Shown one piece after another: positions 55,578 through 63,393 of a stretch of DNA of 64,000 nt. The notes under the pieces are model-generated. The model saw nothing but the letters and a program-made list of their open reading frames with translations, ran no database searches and had not been told where the DNA came from. The translations under genes and the position numbers were made by a program. The number at the start of each line of letters is the position of its first letter. The first letter of the stretch is position 1. Source of the DNA: Chloroflexota bacterium (GTDB lineage Bacteria > Chloroflexota > Limnocylindria > Limnocylindrales > CSP1-4); NCBI GenBank assembly GCA_919901745.1, contig CAKKPP010000003.1:74840-138839 (forward strand). Reading direction: 5' to 3'.

Positions 55578-56825
55578 TCACAGAGCGTGCTCCTCGAGAT
55601 CGGACACCGGCGCCCTGACGGCAACCACCGTGGAGAGCGCGATCGCGGTCATCGCGACCGATCCGGCGATTCCGAGCCAGCCAGCCACCGGGAGAACGGC
55701 GCCCACCTCCGGCGTCGGCGGAACCGCCGCCAGCAGGTTGAGTGTAAAGGCGAGGGAGAAGGCGGCCCATAGCGCGACCGCCCGACGATCCGGGAAGAGC
55801 AGCACGACGAAGACCAGGGCTGGATATGCATATCGCTCGTGCATCGTGGTCAGGACCATGAACGCGACGAGGCTCGCCGCCAACAGGCCCCAGGCCAGAC
55901 CGGTCGGTGTCGGCCGACGGAGCACGGCCGCGAAGACGACCAGCTCGAGGAGGGCAGCGATGACGATACCGACCACACGCAGCGTCACCGGGCCGACGAT
56001 CGACACGGAGTCGGACACAAACGCCCCATCCGCGGCCACAACCTGGAGAATCCACCACGGGTTCCAGGCGCGCAGGGAGAGCACCGCAAACAGGTCGTCC
56101 TGGTGCAGCGCAATGCTGCGCACGTAGCCGGCCGGCCCGCCGTCCGCGACGAAGGGCAGCCACAGCACGACGATCGTGGCCGCGCCGATCGCGGCCAGCC
56201 GGGCTGCACCGGCCCATCCCTCCCGTGCCACGAACCAGGCGCCGAACGGGACGAGGAAGGGCAGGGCCTGGGGCTTGGTCATCAGTGCCAGCGCAAGGAC
56301 AACCACGGCCCAGCGGCTGTGGTTGCGGATCGCCAGCAGGTAGGCGCCCAGGCCGAAGAGGACATAGACCGACTCGTACTGGCCGAACAGAGCCGAGACG
56401 TCGATGACCGCCGGGTGGAGCGCGATCGAGAGAGCGCCCGCGACGGCCCACCACGGTCGCCCGCGCAGCGCGAACGCGACACCGGCGACCAGGCCGGCGT
56501 CGGCAATGGTCGGCAGCAGCTTCAGGGCGATCCGAACCGCAGGATCGGACGCATCCGTCGCCCAGGCAAAGGCCGGCACGAGGACGGCAAGCGCGCCCCA
56601 CAGGTAGACCATGACCGGGGGGAAGGTCAGGTCCCGGTCGTACGCCTGCCCGAACGGTTCGGCGGTCAGCCCCTGGACCCAGGTGGCGAATTCGTCCATG
56701 TCCCCGGCCAGGCCTGGAAGGGGAAACAACGCCGCGCGGATCAGCGCCGCGACCGCCAGCCCGCCCGCGAGGACCAGCCAGTGCCGTCGGTTCCAGCTCG
56801 CCGCGGGTGCCGGATCCGGCGTCAT
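55578..56825 (-). CDS. Polytopic GT-C/GT87-like mannosyltransferase (COG5650-type)
   Basis: 415 aa from ATG 56825 (a TTG at 56828 is just before it). 'GLAGDMDEFATWVQGLT' is the acidic first loop; 'HPAVIDVSALFGQYESVYVLFGLGAYLLA' and 'TTMHERYAYPALVFVV' (the MHERY motif) are characteristic of bacterial membrane mannosyltransferases. 8 nt downstream of the LmbE-like gene, so same transcript. Confidence 0.72.
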   Translation of the reverse strand: MTPDPAPAASWNRRHWLVLAGGLAVAALIRAALFPLPGLAGDMDEFATWVQGLTAEPFGQAYDRDLTFPPVMVYLWGALAVLVPAFAWATDASDPAVRIALKLLPTIADAGLVAGVAFALRGRPWWAVAGALSIALHPAVIDVSALFGQYESVYVLFGLGAYLLAIRNHSRWAVVVLALALMTKPQALPFLVPFGAWFVAREGWAGAARLAAIGAATIVVLWLPFVADGGPAGYVRSIALHQDDLFAVLSLRAWNPWWILQVVAADGAFVSDSVSIVGPVTLRVVGIVIAALLELVVFAAVLRRPTPTGLAWGLLAASLVAFMVLTTMHERYAYPALVFVVLLFPDRRAVALWAAFSLAFTLNLLAAVPPTPEVGAVLPVAGWLGIAGSVAMTAIALSTVVAVRAPVSDLEEHAL

Positions 56826-56832
56826 CAATGGG

Positions 56833-57912
56833 TCAGGCGCGCCGGGTGACCCAGTAGCGTTCGGCCATCCCGATCCCGCCGAGCGCGCCCACCTTCAGGG
56901 CATAACGTCGCGCCGCATCGGCCATCGCCAGCCGACCATCGAAGAGCCGGCCGATCTGGCTCTCGTACATCGCGATGCCGCTGATCTTTCGTTCGATCTG
57001 GTCGCCGATGTCGGCGTACTCCGGACCCAGGAGAACGTCCGTCGGCAGCCCCTCGAGAGCCCCCGTCGGCAGGTCCTTTGTGCTGGAGAAGCCACTCCAC
57101 CAGGCGTACGGGAAGTCCTCGTAGAAGGCCACGATGCCGGCGTATTCGGGCCCGGGCATCACCCAGGCGCGTGAACTCCGAAGGAGGTCGAGGCCGACAC
57201 GATGGACGAGTCGATGGTCGACGTGTCCGCCGACGCCGAGCGGCAGGTACACGCGCTGTGGCTCGAGGCGGTCGATTTCCCGGCGCAGGAGGTCCGATGG
57301 AGCCGGGTCGTCGTCGCGCGGCTCGCCGAGCAGCTGCTCATCGCCGTCGTAGCCGCGGAACACGGCATCGGGGAGATCGAGAAAGACGATCGACGCCTCG
57401 GCGAAGTAGGCGTATCGCTCGTCCTCGATCCGTCGCTGGGCCGATACGTCTCCGGCGGACGCGGCACCGACGATCTCGTCGGTCAGGACCGCCCCCTGCG
57501 TGGGGGCGTCGTCCATGAGCGGCTGACCGGCCAGGGGTTCATTGCGAACACTCGCGCGTCGATACCACGATGACCGTTGCCAGAAGCGCTTGGCCGCAGC
57601 GTCCGCGTCGACCTGCGTCGCGTCGAGGCGGTCGTTCGTCGCGGCCCATGGGGGTGTGGTCCCCGAGAAGTCCCCGAGCGGAACGTCGGCACGGATGCTC
57701 GACCGATTGAACGCCTCGGTCACCGGCCACATGGCTTTCGATCCGAAGCCGAGCGCTTCGCGCTGGTACGGGTTCAACTCATCGGACGACCCATTCCCGG
57801 AATAGACCGTGAGGATCGTGACGTTCTGGCCCAGCTCGCGGAGGTTGGCAATCAGGCCGCCGCAGGAGAGCGCGACATCGTCGGGATGTGGCGCGACGAA
57901 GACGTGAGTCAT
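56833..57912 (-). CDS. LmbE/PIG-L family N-acetylglucosaminyl deacetylase
   Basis: 359 aa. Metal-site motif 'VAPHPDDVALSCGG' (PHPDD at residues 8-12) and 'GVGGHVDHRLVHRVG' supply the zinc ligands. Larger than MshB-like members, with insertions around residues 60-160. Deacetylates a GlcNAc-containing lipid or small thiol precursor; in this context a glycan substrate is likely. Start fixed by a -10 box 9 nt upstream. Confidence 0.88.
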   Translation of the reverse strand: MTHVFVAPHPDDVALSCGGLIANLRELGQNVTILTVYSGNGSSDELNPYQREALGFGSKAMWPVTEAFNRSSIRADVPLGDFSGTTPPWAATNDRLDATQVDADAAAKRFWQRSSWYRRASVRNEPLAGQPLMDDAPTQGAVLTDEIVGAASAGDVSAQRRIEDERYAYFAEASIVFLDLPDAVFRGYDGDEQLLGEPRDDDPAPSDLLRREIDRLEPQRVYLPLGVGGHVDHRLVHRVGLDLLRSSRAWVMPGPEYAGIVAFYEDFPYAWWSGFSSTKDLPTGALEGLPTDVLLGPEYADIGDQIERKISGIAMYESQIGRLFDGRLAMADAARRYALKVGALGGIGMAERYWVTRRA

Positions 57913-57921
57913 GGCCGGCCG

Positions 57922-57927
57922 AGTATA
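57922..57927 (-). promoter_or_regulatory. -10 box TATACT, near-leaderless start of lmbE-like gene
   Basis: Minus-strand TATACT lies 9 nt before ATG 57912. Confidence 0.55.
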
Positions 57928-57943
57928 CCGGCGCCGCCCGGGC

Positions 57944-58645
57944 TCAGCCGTGGGTTTCCGGGCGACGGCCGACCTGCAGACCGTCGGCGAATCCGGCTGC
58001 CCCGACCAGTGGCACGAACACGCAGGGGCCGTCCGAGCCCTCGATCCAGTCGGTGGGTCCCTGGCGCTCGATCCACAACAGTTCCTGCCGATCGCGGGTT
58101 CCAACCGGGATGACCAGTCGGGCGCCGATGGCCAGCTGTTCGCGAAGCGCCTCGGGTACCGACGGCGCCGCGGCCCCCACGACGATTCCGTCCCATGGCG
58201 CCCCGTCGGGTGCCCCGAGACTCCCGTCGGCGACGCGCACATCGATCCGGTCCGCATAGCCCATGCGGGTCAATCGATCAAGGGCGCTGGCGGCAAGCTC
58301 CGGGCGTCGTTCAATCGTCACGACGCGGGCGCCGAGATCGGCCAGGACGGCGGCCTGGTAGCCGGTCCCCGTCCCGATGTCGAGGATCCGATCGCCGGCG
58401 ATCGCATGCACCAGTTCGGTCATCCGGGCGACGATGTACGGCTGACTGATCGTCTGGCCCGAACCGACCGGTAACGCAGCGTCGTCGTAGGCGAGCGCTC
58501 GGCGATCCGGTGGCAGGAATTCCTCGCGCCGGAGTGCGGCCATGACCGCGAGCACTCGCTCGTCCGCGATTCCGCGAGCCCGGAGCTGTCGCACGATCAT
58601 GGCCGCGCGCGCCGTGGCCATGGGATCGGCTCGTTCGCCGGCCAT
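57944..58645 (-). CDS. pcm: Protein-L-isoaspartate O-methyltransferase
   Basis: 233 aa. 'LPVGSGQTISQPYIVARMTEL' (residues 58-78, given as LPVGSGQTIS and QPYIVARMTEL) is the PIMT substrate-cofactor motif, followed by 'ILDIGTGTGYQAAVLADL' and 'VTIERRPELA'. Repairs isoaspartyl damage. Start ATG 58645 is supported by a leaderless -10 box. C-terminus has an 'PCVFVPLVGAAGF' motif as in family. Confidence 0.9.
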   Translation of the reverse strand: MAGERADPMATARAAMIVRQLRARGIADERVLAVMAALRREEFLPPDRRALAYDDAALPVGSGQTISQPYIVARMTELVHAIAGDRILDIGTGTGYQAAVLADLGARVVTIERRPELAASALDRLTRMGYADRIDVRVADGSLGAPDGAPWDGIVVGAAAPSVPEALREQLAIGARLVIPVGTRDRQELLWIERQGPTDWIEGSDGPCVFVPLVGAAGFADGLQVGRRPETHG

Positions 58646-58651
58646 TCCCGG

Positions 58652-58657
58652 AGCATA
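58652..58657 (-). promoter_or_regulatory. -10 box TATGCT, leaderless start of pcm
   Basis: Minus-strand TATGCT lies 6 nt before ATG 58645. Confidence 0.5.
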
Positions 58658-58762
58658 CGCTCTCGGCGACACCGAACGGCTCAATCTCGAGTGACGGCGA
58701 CGGTCGGCCACGGTGACTCGCGGCGGGTCGCGCCGCCCCGACGCAGCTGGCCGCCCCGACGC

Positions 58763-59332
58763 TCAGCTGGCCGCGGGCGCGGCGGTGGGGCTCGCTGCCG
58801 GGCTCGCGACCGGCGTCGGCGAGGCCGTCGGGACGGGCGTCGGCGTGGGAAGCGGCGTGAACAGGCCGCCGTGTCCGGCAAGCAGGCCGTTCAGGACGAT
58901 CGCGATGAACAGGGCCACGGACCCGAGCACGAGCACCACCGAGGTACGGTCCCGAATGCGAACAGCAGGTTCGGGAGCTGCCGCCGCAGCGGCTGCGGCC
59001 CTGGCTGCGGCAGCGGCCTCGGCGCGTCGAGCTGCACGGCGACTGATCGGCGCAACAACGGGCTCCGGCTCCGACTCGGCCTCCGGCTCCGGCTCGGCCT
59101 CCGGCTCCGGCTCCGACTCGGCCTCCGGCTCCGGCTCGGCCTCCGGCTCCGCCACGGCCTCCGGCTCCGGCTCGGCCTCCGGCTCCGCCACGGCCTCCGC
59201 CTCCGGCTTCGGCTCCGCCTCCGGCTCGGCCTCCGCCTCCGACCCGGGGCCCGCCATGTCGGCCTCGGATGGGGCGTCGTCTGGGACGTTGCCGGCGGCT
59301 GCCGGTTCGGGGCTGGTCGGTTCGTCGGTCAT
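58763..59332 (-). CDS. Acidic Glu-Pro-Ala repeat protein with one TM and Pro/Thr tail
   Basis: 189 aa from ATG 59332, with GCGGAG at a good distance. Residues about 35-95 are a near perfect EPEA/EPEP repeat. Then a basic patch '[14 protein letters not shown]', an Ala-rich helix, one TM (residues about 130-150, '[22 protein letters not shown]'; shown as [15 protein letters not shown]) and an outside tail of [17 protein letters not shown] type. Orientation by positive-inside rule puts the acidic repeat in the cytosol. It resembles the gene at 12106 in its tail. Unknown function. Confidence 0.65.
   Translation of the reverse strand: MTDEPTSPEPAAAGNVPDDAPSEADMAGPGSEAEAEPEAEPKPEAEAVAEPEAEPEPEAVAEPEAEPEPEAESEPEPEAEPEPEAESEPEPVVAPISRRAARRAEAAAAARAAAAAAAAPEPAVRIRDRTSVVLVLGSVALFIAIVLNGLLAGHGGLFTPLPTPTPVPTASPTPVASPAASPTAAPAAS
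59060..59245 (-). repeat. Hexameric/12-bp coding repeats of the EPEA protein
   Basis: Tandem imperfect copies of a GAGCCGGAGGCC/GAGCCG-type unit on the minus strand encode the EPEA stretch. Copy number is likely to vary between strains. Confidence 0.85.
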
Positions 59333-59433
59333 GCTGCTCCGCATTGGTACCGGCACCGGGCGGTTCGTCGCCTCCGGGGCACGCCGGCCAGTGTACTCAA
59401 CGGACGCCCTGCGAGCGCAACGGCGTGTGTCGG

Positions 59434-61464
59434 TCAGGCGTCGCGAATCGTCGGCACGAGCAAGCCCGCGAGACCGGCGGCAACCGTCGTCAGTCCGAAC
59501 AGCACGATGACGGGCCCAGGTCCAAACAGGTGTCCAAGCACCCCGGCGGCCGCGGCCGCGATCGTCATTCCGCCGAAAACGAGCGCGAACCTGAACCCGA
59601 TCACCCGACCCATCAGTTCAGGTGGCGTGCGCTGCTGGAACAGGGTCTGGCTTGGAATCACGAAGACGAGGTTGCCGGCACCGACGCCAAAGATCAGGCC
59701 CAACGCAAGCCCCAGATCACCGGTCAAGCCGAAGACCGCAACGAGCGCCCCGGTCAGCGCATAGCCGAGAATCACCATTCGACCGAGCCTGATTCGGGCC
59801 CCGATGAGGCCGACCGCGAAGCCACCGATGAGATTGCCCAGCCCGATCCCGCTCTCGAGGAAGGCGAGGACCTTCTCCGGTTCAAGGGTGGTCCCCTCGA
59901 TCGCATCGCGCGCAAAGATCGGCATGAGCGCGAGCAGGACGCCGATCATTGCCTGTCCGGCCACGCCCTGGAAGGTATTGCCCAGGAGCACCGTCTCGTG
60001 GCGCAGGAAGCGCCACCCGTCGCGCATCTCGCCGACAATGCTCCGGACCTGTGGTTCGCCGTCGTCGACCGGCGCTGACCGGGGTCGCACGACGATCGTG
60101 GCGATGAGGACGGCCGAGGCCACGTAGGACACCCCGTCGAACCAGAACGCGACGGGCAGCGAGGCCCCGAGGAATGCCACGAACAGGCCCGCGAGCGCAT
60201 ATCCCCCGATGTCGGCGAACGACTCGCCGATCCACATGGCCGAGTTGGCCACGATCAGGTCGTCGCGCTCAACGATCCTCGGCAATACCGAGATGCGGGC
60301 CGGCCGAAAGAAGATCGACACCGTCGTCATCAGGAACACGAGTGGGTAGACCAGCCAGATCTGGATGATCGCGGCGATCGGAATCAGGATCACGATCGTC
60401 GCCCGCAGGAGATCGCTGACGATGAGCACCTCTCGCTCGTCCCAGCGATCCACCAGGGTCCCGGCGATTGGTCCGAAGAGAAGGTTGGGGAGGGTCGCCG
60501 CAACGAACACGGCCCCCAGCGCGATCGCGGAGTTCGTCGCCCCGAGCACGAGAAAGGCAAGTGCGATCTGGTGGATGCGGTCCCCGAGAAGGCTCACCAG
60601 CTGACCGGCCCAGAGCGCCGAGAAGGAAGGATTCAGGGCCAGCCGGACGTAGGGGTGGTGTCGCGCCCGTTCCAGAAGGGCCGGGATGGCCGGCACGACG
60701 GGCTGGGCAATTCCTGGTGCGGACGGCAAGGCCGCGGGCCCGGCGAGGCCGGCTCCCGCGCCACCGAGCAGGAGCGGTCGACTGAGCCCGGATGCCTCGA
60801 GGAGGCCCGACCTCAGGCCAGTTTCGGTCCGGACGCCGCGGTCGCGCCCGCCAACGGCGACCTCGGCAAGCCGTCGTCGAACCGACGCCGCCTCGTCCTC
60901 GAAGAGATCTGCCGGCGCACGCACGACCGTCGCGAACAGGAAGAACGCGACGCCCGCCGACAGGAACAGGTCGCCCAGCGAGATGACATTCGTGACGAAC
61001 GGAACCGGGATCGGGATGAGGTCGCCGAGCACGACAGCCTGTGACAGGAACGCCGTTTCGAACTCTGTCGAGGTGACGAGCACGTGGAATCCGACCGGCG
61101 ACACATCGGCGGGGCTGAAGCCTGCCGCGACGAGGCTTGGCTGCCAGATCGGCATGTAGCCCCCGTTCAGCAGGATGGCCACGGTGTTGGCAAGGATCCC
61201 GACGAATGCGAGGCTGAGTCCAGGTTGCGCTCGATTGACCCACAGAGCGGCCAGCAGCAGCACGTAGGCCGTCGCGTAGAGGGGCAGTCGCAGGTCGTTC
61301 ACAAGGCCCACGCCGGCACCGATGGCCGCTTCGGTCGCGAACCTGATGACGAGCGCGACGAAGATCGCCGCAACCCAACGCAGGCGGATCCGGGCCAGGT
61401 TCAGCATGTCGCCGCGCGCCGCGAGGCCGAGCCCCAGGCTCAGGACGATCGCGACGATCAGCAC
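59434..61464 (-). CDS. DUF5317 domain fused to MFS transporter
   Basis: 676 aa from GTG 61464; an in-frame extension to 61596 would run into the HD-GYP gene. Residues 1-195: DUF5317 (PF17248) with '[20 protein letters not shown]', '[32 protein letters not shown]' ([16 protein letters not shown]) and '[20 protein letters not shown]'. About 195-280: soluble linker. From about 290: an MFS_3/EntS-like exporter, '[21 protein letters not shown]', '[25 protein letters not shown]' and 12 TM. Substrate unknown. I know these two domains normally as separate proteins. Confidence 0.82.
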   Translation of the reverse strand: MLIVAIVLSLGLGLAARGDMLNLARIRLRWVAAIFVALVIRFATEAAIGAGVGLVNDLRLPLYATAYVLLLAALWVNRAQPGLSLAFVGILANTVAILLNGGYMPIWQPSLVAAGFSPADVSPVGFHVLVTSTEFETAFLSQAVVLGDLIPIPVPFVTNVISLGDLFLSAGVAFFLFATVVRAPADLFEDEAASVRRRLAEVAVGGRDRGVRTETGLRSGLLEASGLSRPLLLGGAGAGLAGPAALPSAPGIAQPVVPAIPALLERARHHPYVRLALNPSFSALWAGQLVSLLGDRIHQIALAFLVLGATNSAIALGAVFVAATLPNLLFGPIAGTLVDRWDEREVLIVSDLLRATIVILIPIAAIIQIWLVYPLVFLMTTVSIFFRPARISVLPRIVERDDLIVANSAMWIGESFADIGGYALAGLFVAFLGASLPVAFWFDGVSYVASAVLIATIVVRPRSAPVDDGEPQVRSIVGEMRDGWRFLRHETVLLGNTFQGVAGQAMIGVLLALMPIFARDAIEGTTLEPEKVLAFLESGIGLGNLIGGFAVGLIGARIRLGRMVILGYALTGALVAVFGLTGDLGLALGLIFGVGAGNLVFVIPSQTLFQQRTPPELMGRVIGFRFALVFGGMTIAAAAAGVLGHLFGPGPVIVLFGLTTVAAGLAGLLVPTIRDA

Positions 61465-61478
61465 CGGTCGCTCGGCGA

Positions 61479-61508
61479 ATCCAGGCGGCGGCGATCCAGG
61501 CGGCGGCG
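61479..61508. repeat. 15-bp tandem duplication
   Basis: ATCCAGGCGGCGGCG occurs twice head to tail in the gap between the HD-GYP stop and the transporter start. Confidence 0.7.
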
Positions 61509-61516
61509 AACGGGGC

Positions 61517-62929
61517 TCAGACCGAGTCCGGCGTCCCGCCGCCCCGACGTCCAGCCACCAACGATTCCGGCTTGGCCATCTGCATCCGCTCGGCAACCTG
61601 GGCGATGAGCGGGATCGGCCGTGGCGCCGGGCGCTGGCCGGGGTCGGCGACCCCCTCCACCCAGCTGGTTCGCACGAACGCGTCGACCATGATCGGATCG
61701 AACTGGACCCCGGCGAACTTGCGCAGCTCGCCCAGCGCCTGCTCGGCGGTCAGCGGCGTCATCCGGTACGGCCGTGCGGCGGTCATGGCCTCGAAGGCGT
61801 CCGCAACGTGCAGGATGCGGGCCAGCTTGGGGATCTCGTCGCCGAGCAGCCGATCCGGATAGCCGGAGCCGTTGAACCACTCGTGATGGTGGCGGATGAT
61901 CGGCAGTTCGGCGGCCAGCTTGGTGACCGGCAGGATGATCTGGGCTCCCAGGACGGGATGCGCGTTCATGATGATCCGCTCCTCGCGCGTCAGCCGCTCC
62001 TGCTTGAGAAGCACCGCATCGGGTACGCCGATCTTGCCAACGTCGTGGAGCAGGCCGCCCCATTCGAGCGCCTCCAGCTCGGCATCGCTGACGCGCATCT
62101 GGCGCCCGATGTCGACGGCAATCTGCTTGACGCGCTGGCTGTGCTTGCTGGTGAAGGGATCGCGCTTGTCCACGGCCTCTGCCAGGGCGCCGATCGTCTG
62201 CGTGAACATCTCGCGCATTTCCATCAGGCGCTGGTACACGAGGCGAGTGGTGTAGAGGGGGAGGGCGAACAGCAGGGTCGCCCACCAGCCGAGCCCCTCG
62301 GTCGCGTACATCCGTGCCATGAGCCAGCCAAGCGGCGTCAGTGCCACGAGATTTGCGGCAAAGACCCGCATGTCGCCGAGCAGGACGGTCCGGAAGTCGC
62401 CCCCCAGGCGCAATGTGATCAGGCCCGACACCAGGACAAGGTTCAAGGCGAAGTAGACGAGCGCGCCGATGAGCGTGGCGACCAGGTCGGCAGGGAGGCC
62501 GGTCGCGAGTGTCCGTAGAGCTTCGAGCACAACGCCGGCGACAGCCGCGGGAATCAGGACGCCTGCGTGGTTGGAAAGGGTCCCATACCACGGGATGCGG
62601 CCGCGAAGCTCGCGGACCTCGGTCGTTCCGAAGAGGGCAACCAGGGCCGCCGCGGCGGGTCCGCCGAGGTTCATCGCCGCCACGATCGGCGCGATCGACA
62701 CCGCCACGAGGATGCCGCGCGGCATCTGGACGGGGAGCGCGGAGGCGAACAGCGAGACCACGATCCAGAACCCCACGCCGATGAGCCGTTCGGCACTGGA
62801 GACTCCGGGCGCGCCATCGAACTCCAGGCCGATGGCCGTGTGGACCGGATACACAAGGCTCGTGACGACGAGCGCAACGACGCCCATGGTCACGAGCCCA
62901 GCGATATAGAGCTTCAGGGACCTCGACAT
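61517..62929 (-). CDS. Membrane-anchored HD-GYP-domain phosphodiesterase
   Basis: 470 aa. Residues 1-235 hold about seven hydrophobic segments, a probable membrane sensor (MASE-like in layout, family not assigned). The HD domain follows: HDVGK at 295-299, 'NAHPVLGAQI', 'HHHEWFNGSGYPDRLLGDEIP' (HHEWFNGSGYP at 348-358, the GYP motif), 'RILHVADAFEAMTAARPYR'. All metal ligands are present, so c-di-GMP hydrolysis is expected. TACAGT at 62960-62965 is a likely -10 box with a leader of about 25 nt. Confidence 0.9.
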   Translation of the reverse strand: MSRSLKLYIAGLVTMGVVALVVTSLVYPVHTAIGLEFDGAPGVSSAERLIGVGFWIVVSLFASALPVQMPRGILVAVSIAPIVAAMNLGGPAAAALVALFGTTEVRELRGRIPWYGTLSNHAGVLIPAAVAGVVLEALRTLATGLPADLVATLIGALVYFALNLVLVSGLITLRLGGDFRTVLLGDMRVFAANLVALTPLGWLMARMYATEGLGWWATLLFALPLYTTRLVYQRLMEMREMFTQTIGALAEAVDKRDPFTSKHSQRVKQIAVDIGRQMRVSDAELEALEWGGLLHDVGKIGVPDAVLLKQERLTREERIIMNAHPVLGAQIILPVTKLAAELPIIRHHHEWFNGSGYPDRLLGDEIPKLARILHVADAFEAMTAARPYRMTPLTAEQALGELRKFAGVQFDPIMVDAFVRTSWVEGVADPGQRPAPRPIPLIAQVAERMQMAKPESLVAGRRGGGTPDSV

Positions 62930-62959
62930 CCAGTACCCCTAGATGGGTTCAGCCCAAAG

Positions 62960-62965
62960 ACTGTA
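62960..62965 (-). promoter_or_regulatory. -10 box TACAGT of the HD-GYP gene
   Basis: Minus-strand TACAGT about 30 nt before ATG 62929; transcription near 62953. No clear -35. Confidence 0.4.
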
Positions 62966-63004
62966 CCCCGTCCGAGACGGGACTGGTATAGCCCCTCGGT
63001 ACTC

Positions 63005-63094
63005 CTAGAAGCCCTTGAACGATGCTCCCCCGGCGATGGCGGCAGCCGCAACCGTCGAAAGGGTCACTGCGAGCCGCATGAGGCGAGCTTTCAT
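63005..63094 (-). CDS. Micro-ORF 2: 29-aa peptide with signal-like helix, ends SFKGF
   Basis: 29 aa. N-terminus MKARLMRLAVTLSTVAAAAI (20 shown) is basic then hydrophobic with small residues, like a Sec signal or a membrane anchor; the end is AGGASFKGF. GAGG lies 8 nt before the chosen ATG (63094); another ATG at 63100 is too close to it. The codon third positions are mainly G/C. Its C-terminal FKGF matches the LKGW of micro-ORF 1. Proposed as a precursor of a short exported peptide; not a known family. Confidence 0.55.
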   Translation of the reverse strand: MKARLMRLAVTLSTVAAAAIAGGASFKGF

Positions 63095-63119
63095 CGTCAT
63101 TACCTCGATTGCTCGCCGC

Positions 63120-63152
63120 TTACCAGCCCTTGAGGCTTGATTCCGGATTCAC
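63120..63152 (-). CDS. Micro-ORF 1: 10-aa peptide MNPESSLKGW
   Basis: GTG start at 63152 with AGGAGG exactly 7 nt upstream, among the best ribosome sites in the window. The peptide ends SLKGW, and its stop is 25 nt before micro-ORF 2. It could be a signal peptide in its own right, or a leader peptide controlling translation of the next ORF. Confidence 0.5.
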   Translation of the reverse strand: MNPESSLKGW

Positions 63153-63174
63153 GGTCGTTCCTCCTTCGCGGCCC

Positions 63175-63192
63175 TCGTGCCCGAAGACACGA
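63175..63192 (-). other. UUCG-type hairpin
   Basis: On the minus-strand RNA, UCGUGUC and GGCACGA pair around a UUCG loop (one G-U pair). It lies 15 nt before the micro-ORF 1 ribosome site. Confidence 0.55.
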
Positions 63193-63223
63193 AAACCGAC
63201 CAGACTTGATGAGCCGGTCGGTT
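63192..63223 (-). terminator. Terminator-like hairpin in the micro-ORF leader
   Basis: AACCGACC pairs with GGTCGGTT (63194-63201 with 63216-63223) with a 14-nt loop, and continues TTTTC. This would stop transcription before the micro-ORFs unless it is read through or refolded, as in attenuation. Confidence 0.6.
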
Positions 63224-63237
63224 GCACTACTCGCTCC

Positions 63238-63271
63238 GCCCCCACCCTAAGTGCCCATTTCAGGTGGGGGC
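63238..63271 (-). other. Perfect 9-bp GC hairpin in leader
   Basis: GCCCCCACC and GGTGGGGGC pair (63238-63246 with 63263-63271) around a 16-nt loop. No T-run, so it is a structural element of the leader. Confidence 0.6.
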
Positions 63272-63303
63272 ATCTGCGCGTCCTAGCGTCTTGACATTGC
63301 TTC

Positions 63304-63321
63304 CTAGTACCTGAGTACTAG
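63304..63321. promoter_or_regulatory. Palindrome CTAGTAC-CTGA-GTACTAG
   Basis: Perfect 7-bp inverted repeat with a 4-nt spacer, just inside the transcript start from the promoter at 63334. Flanking CAAGAC and GTCTTG can also pair in the RNA. It can act as a DNA operator, an RNA hairpin, or both. Confidence 0.55.
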
Positions 63322-63333
63322 CAAGACAGCCGG

Positions 63334-63363
63334 ACCTTACGGGTACCGGACTACCCCGGTCAA
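63334..63363 (-). promoter_or_regulatory. Promoter for the structured leader
   Basis: Minus strand TTGACC (63358-63363), 18-nt spacer, TAAGGT (63334-63339). Transcription expected near 63327. Lies between the regulator stop and the leader. The interval 62930-63393 holds this promoter, the hairpins and the two micro-ORFs. Confidence 0.5.
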
Positions 63364-63393
63364 TACGTCACTCTACCTATTCGCCACGCGAGT

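Noticed and set aside
59060..59245. Regular repeats that might suggest a CRISPR or satellite
   Set aside because: The units are contiguous, without spacers, and code for an in-frame EPEA run.
63175..63340. Known c-di-GMP riboswitch upstream of an HD-GYP gene
   Set aside because: The conserved GEMM-I core (CACGCACAGGGCAAACC-like stretch and tetraloop receptor) is absent; the element stays unassigned.
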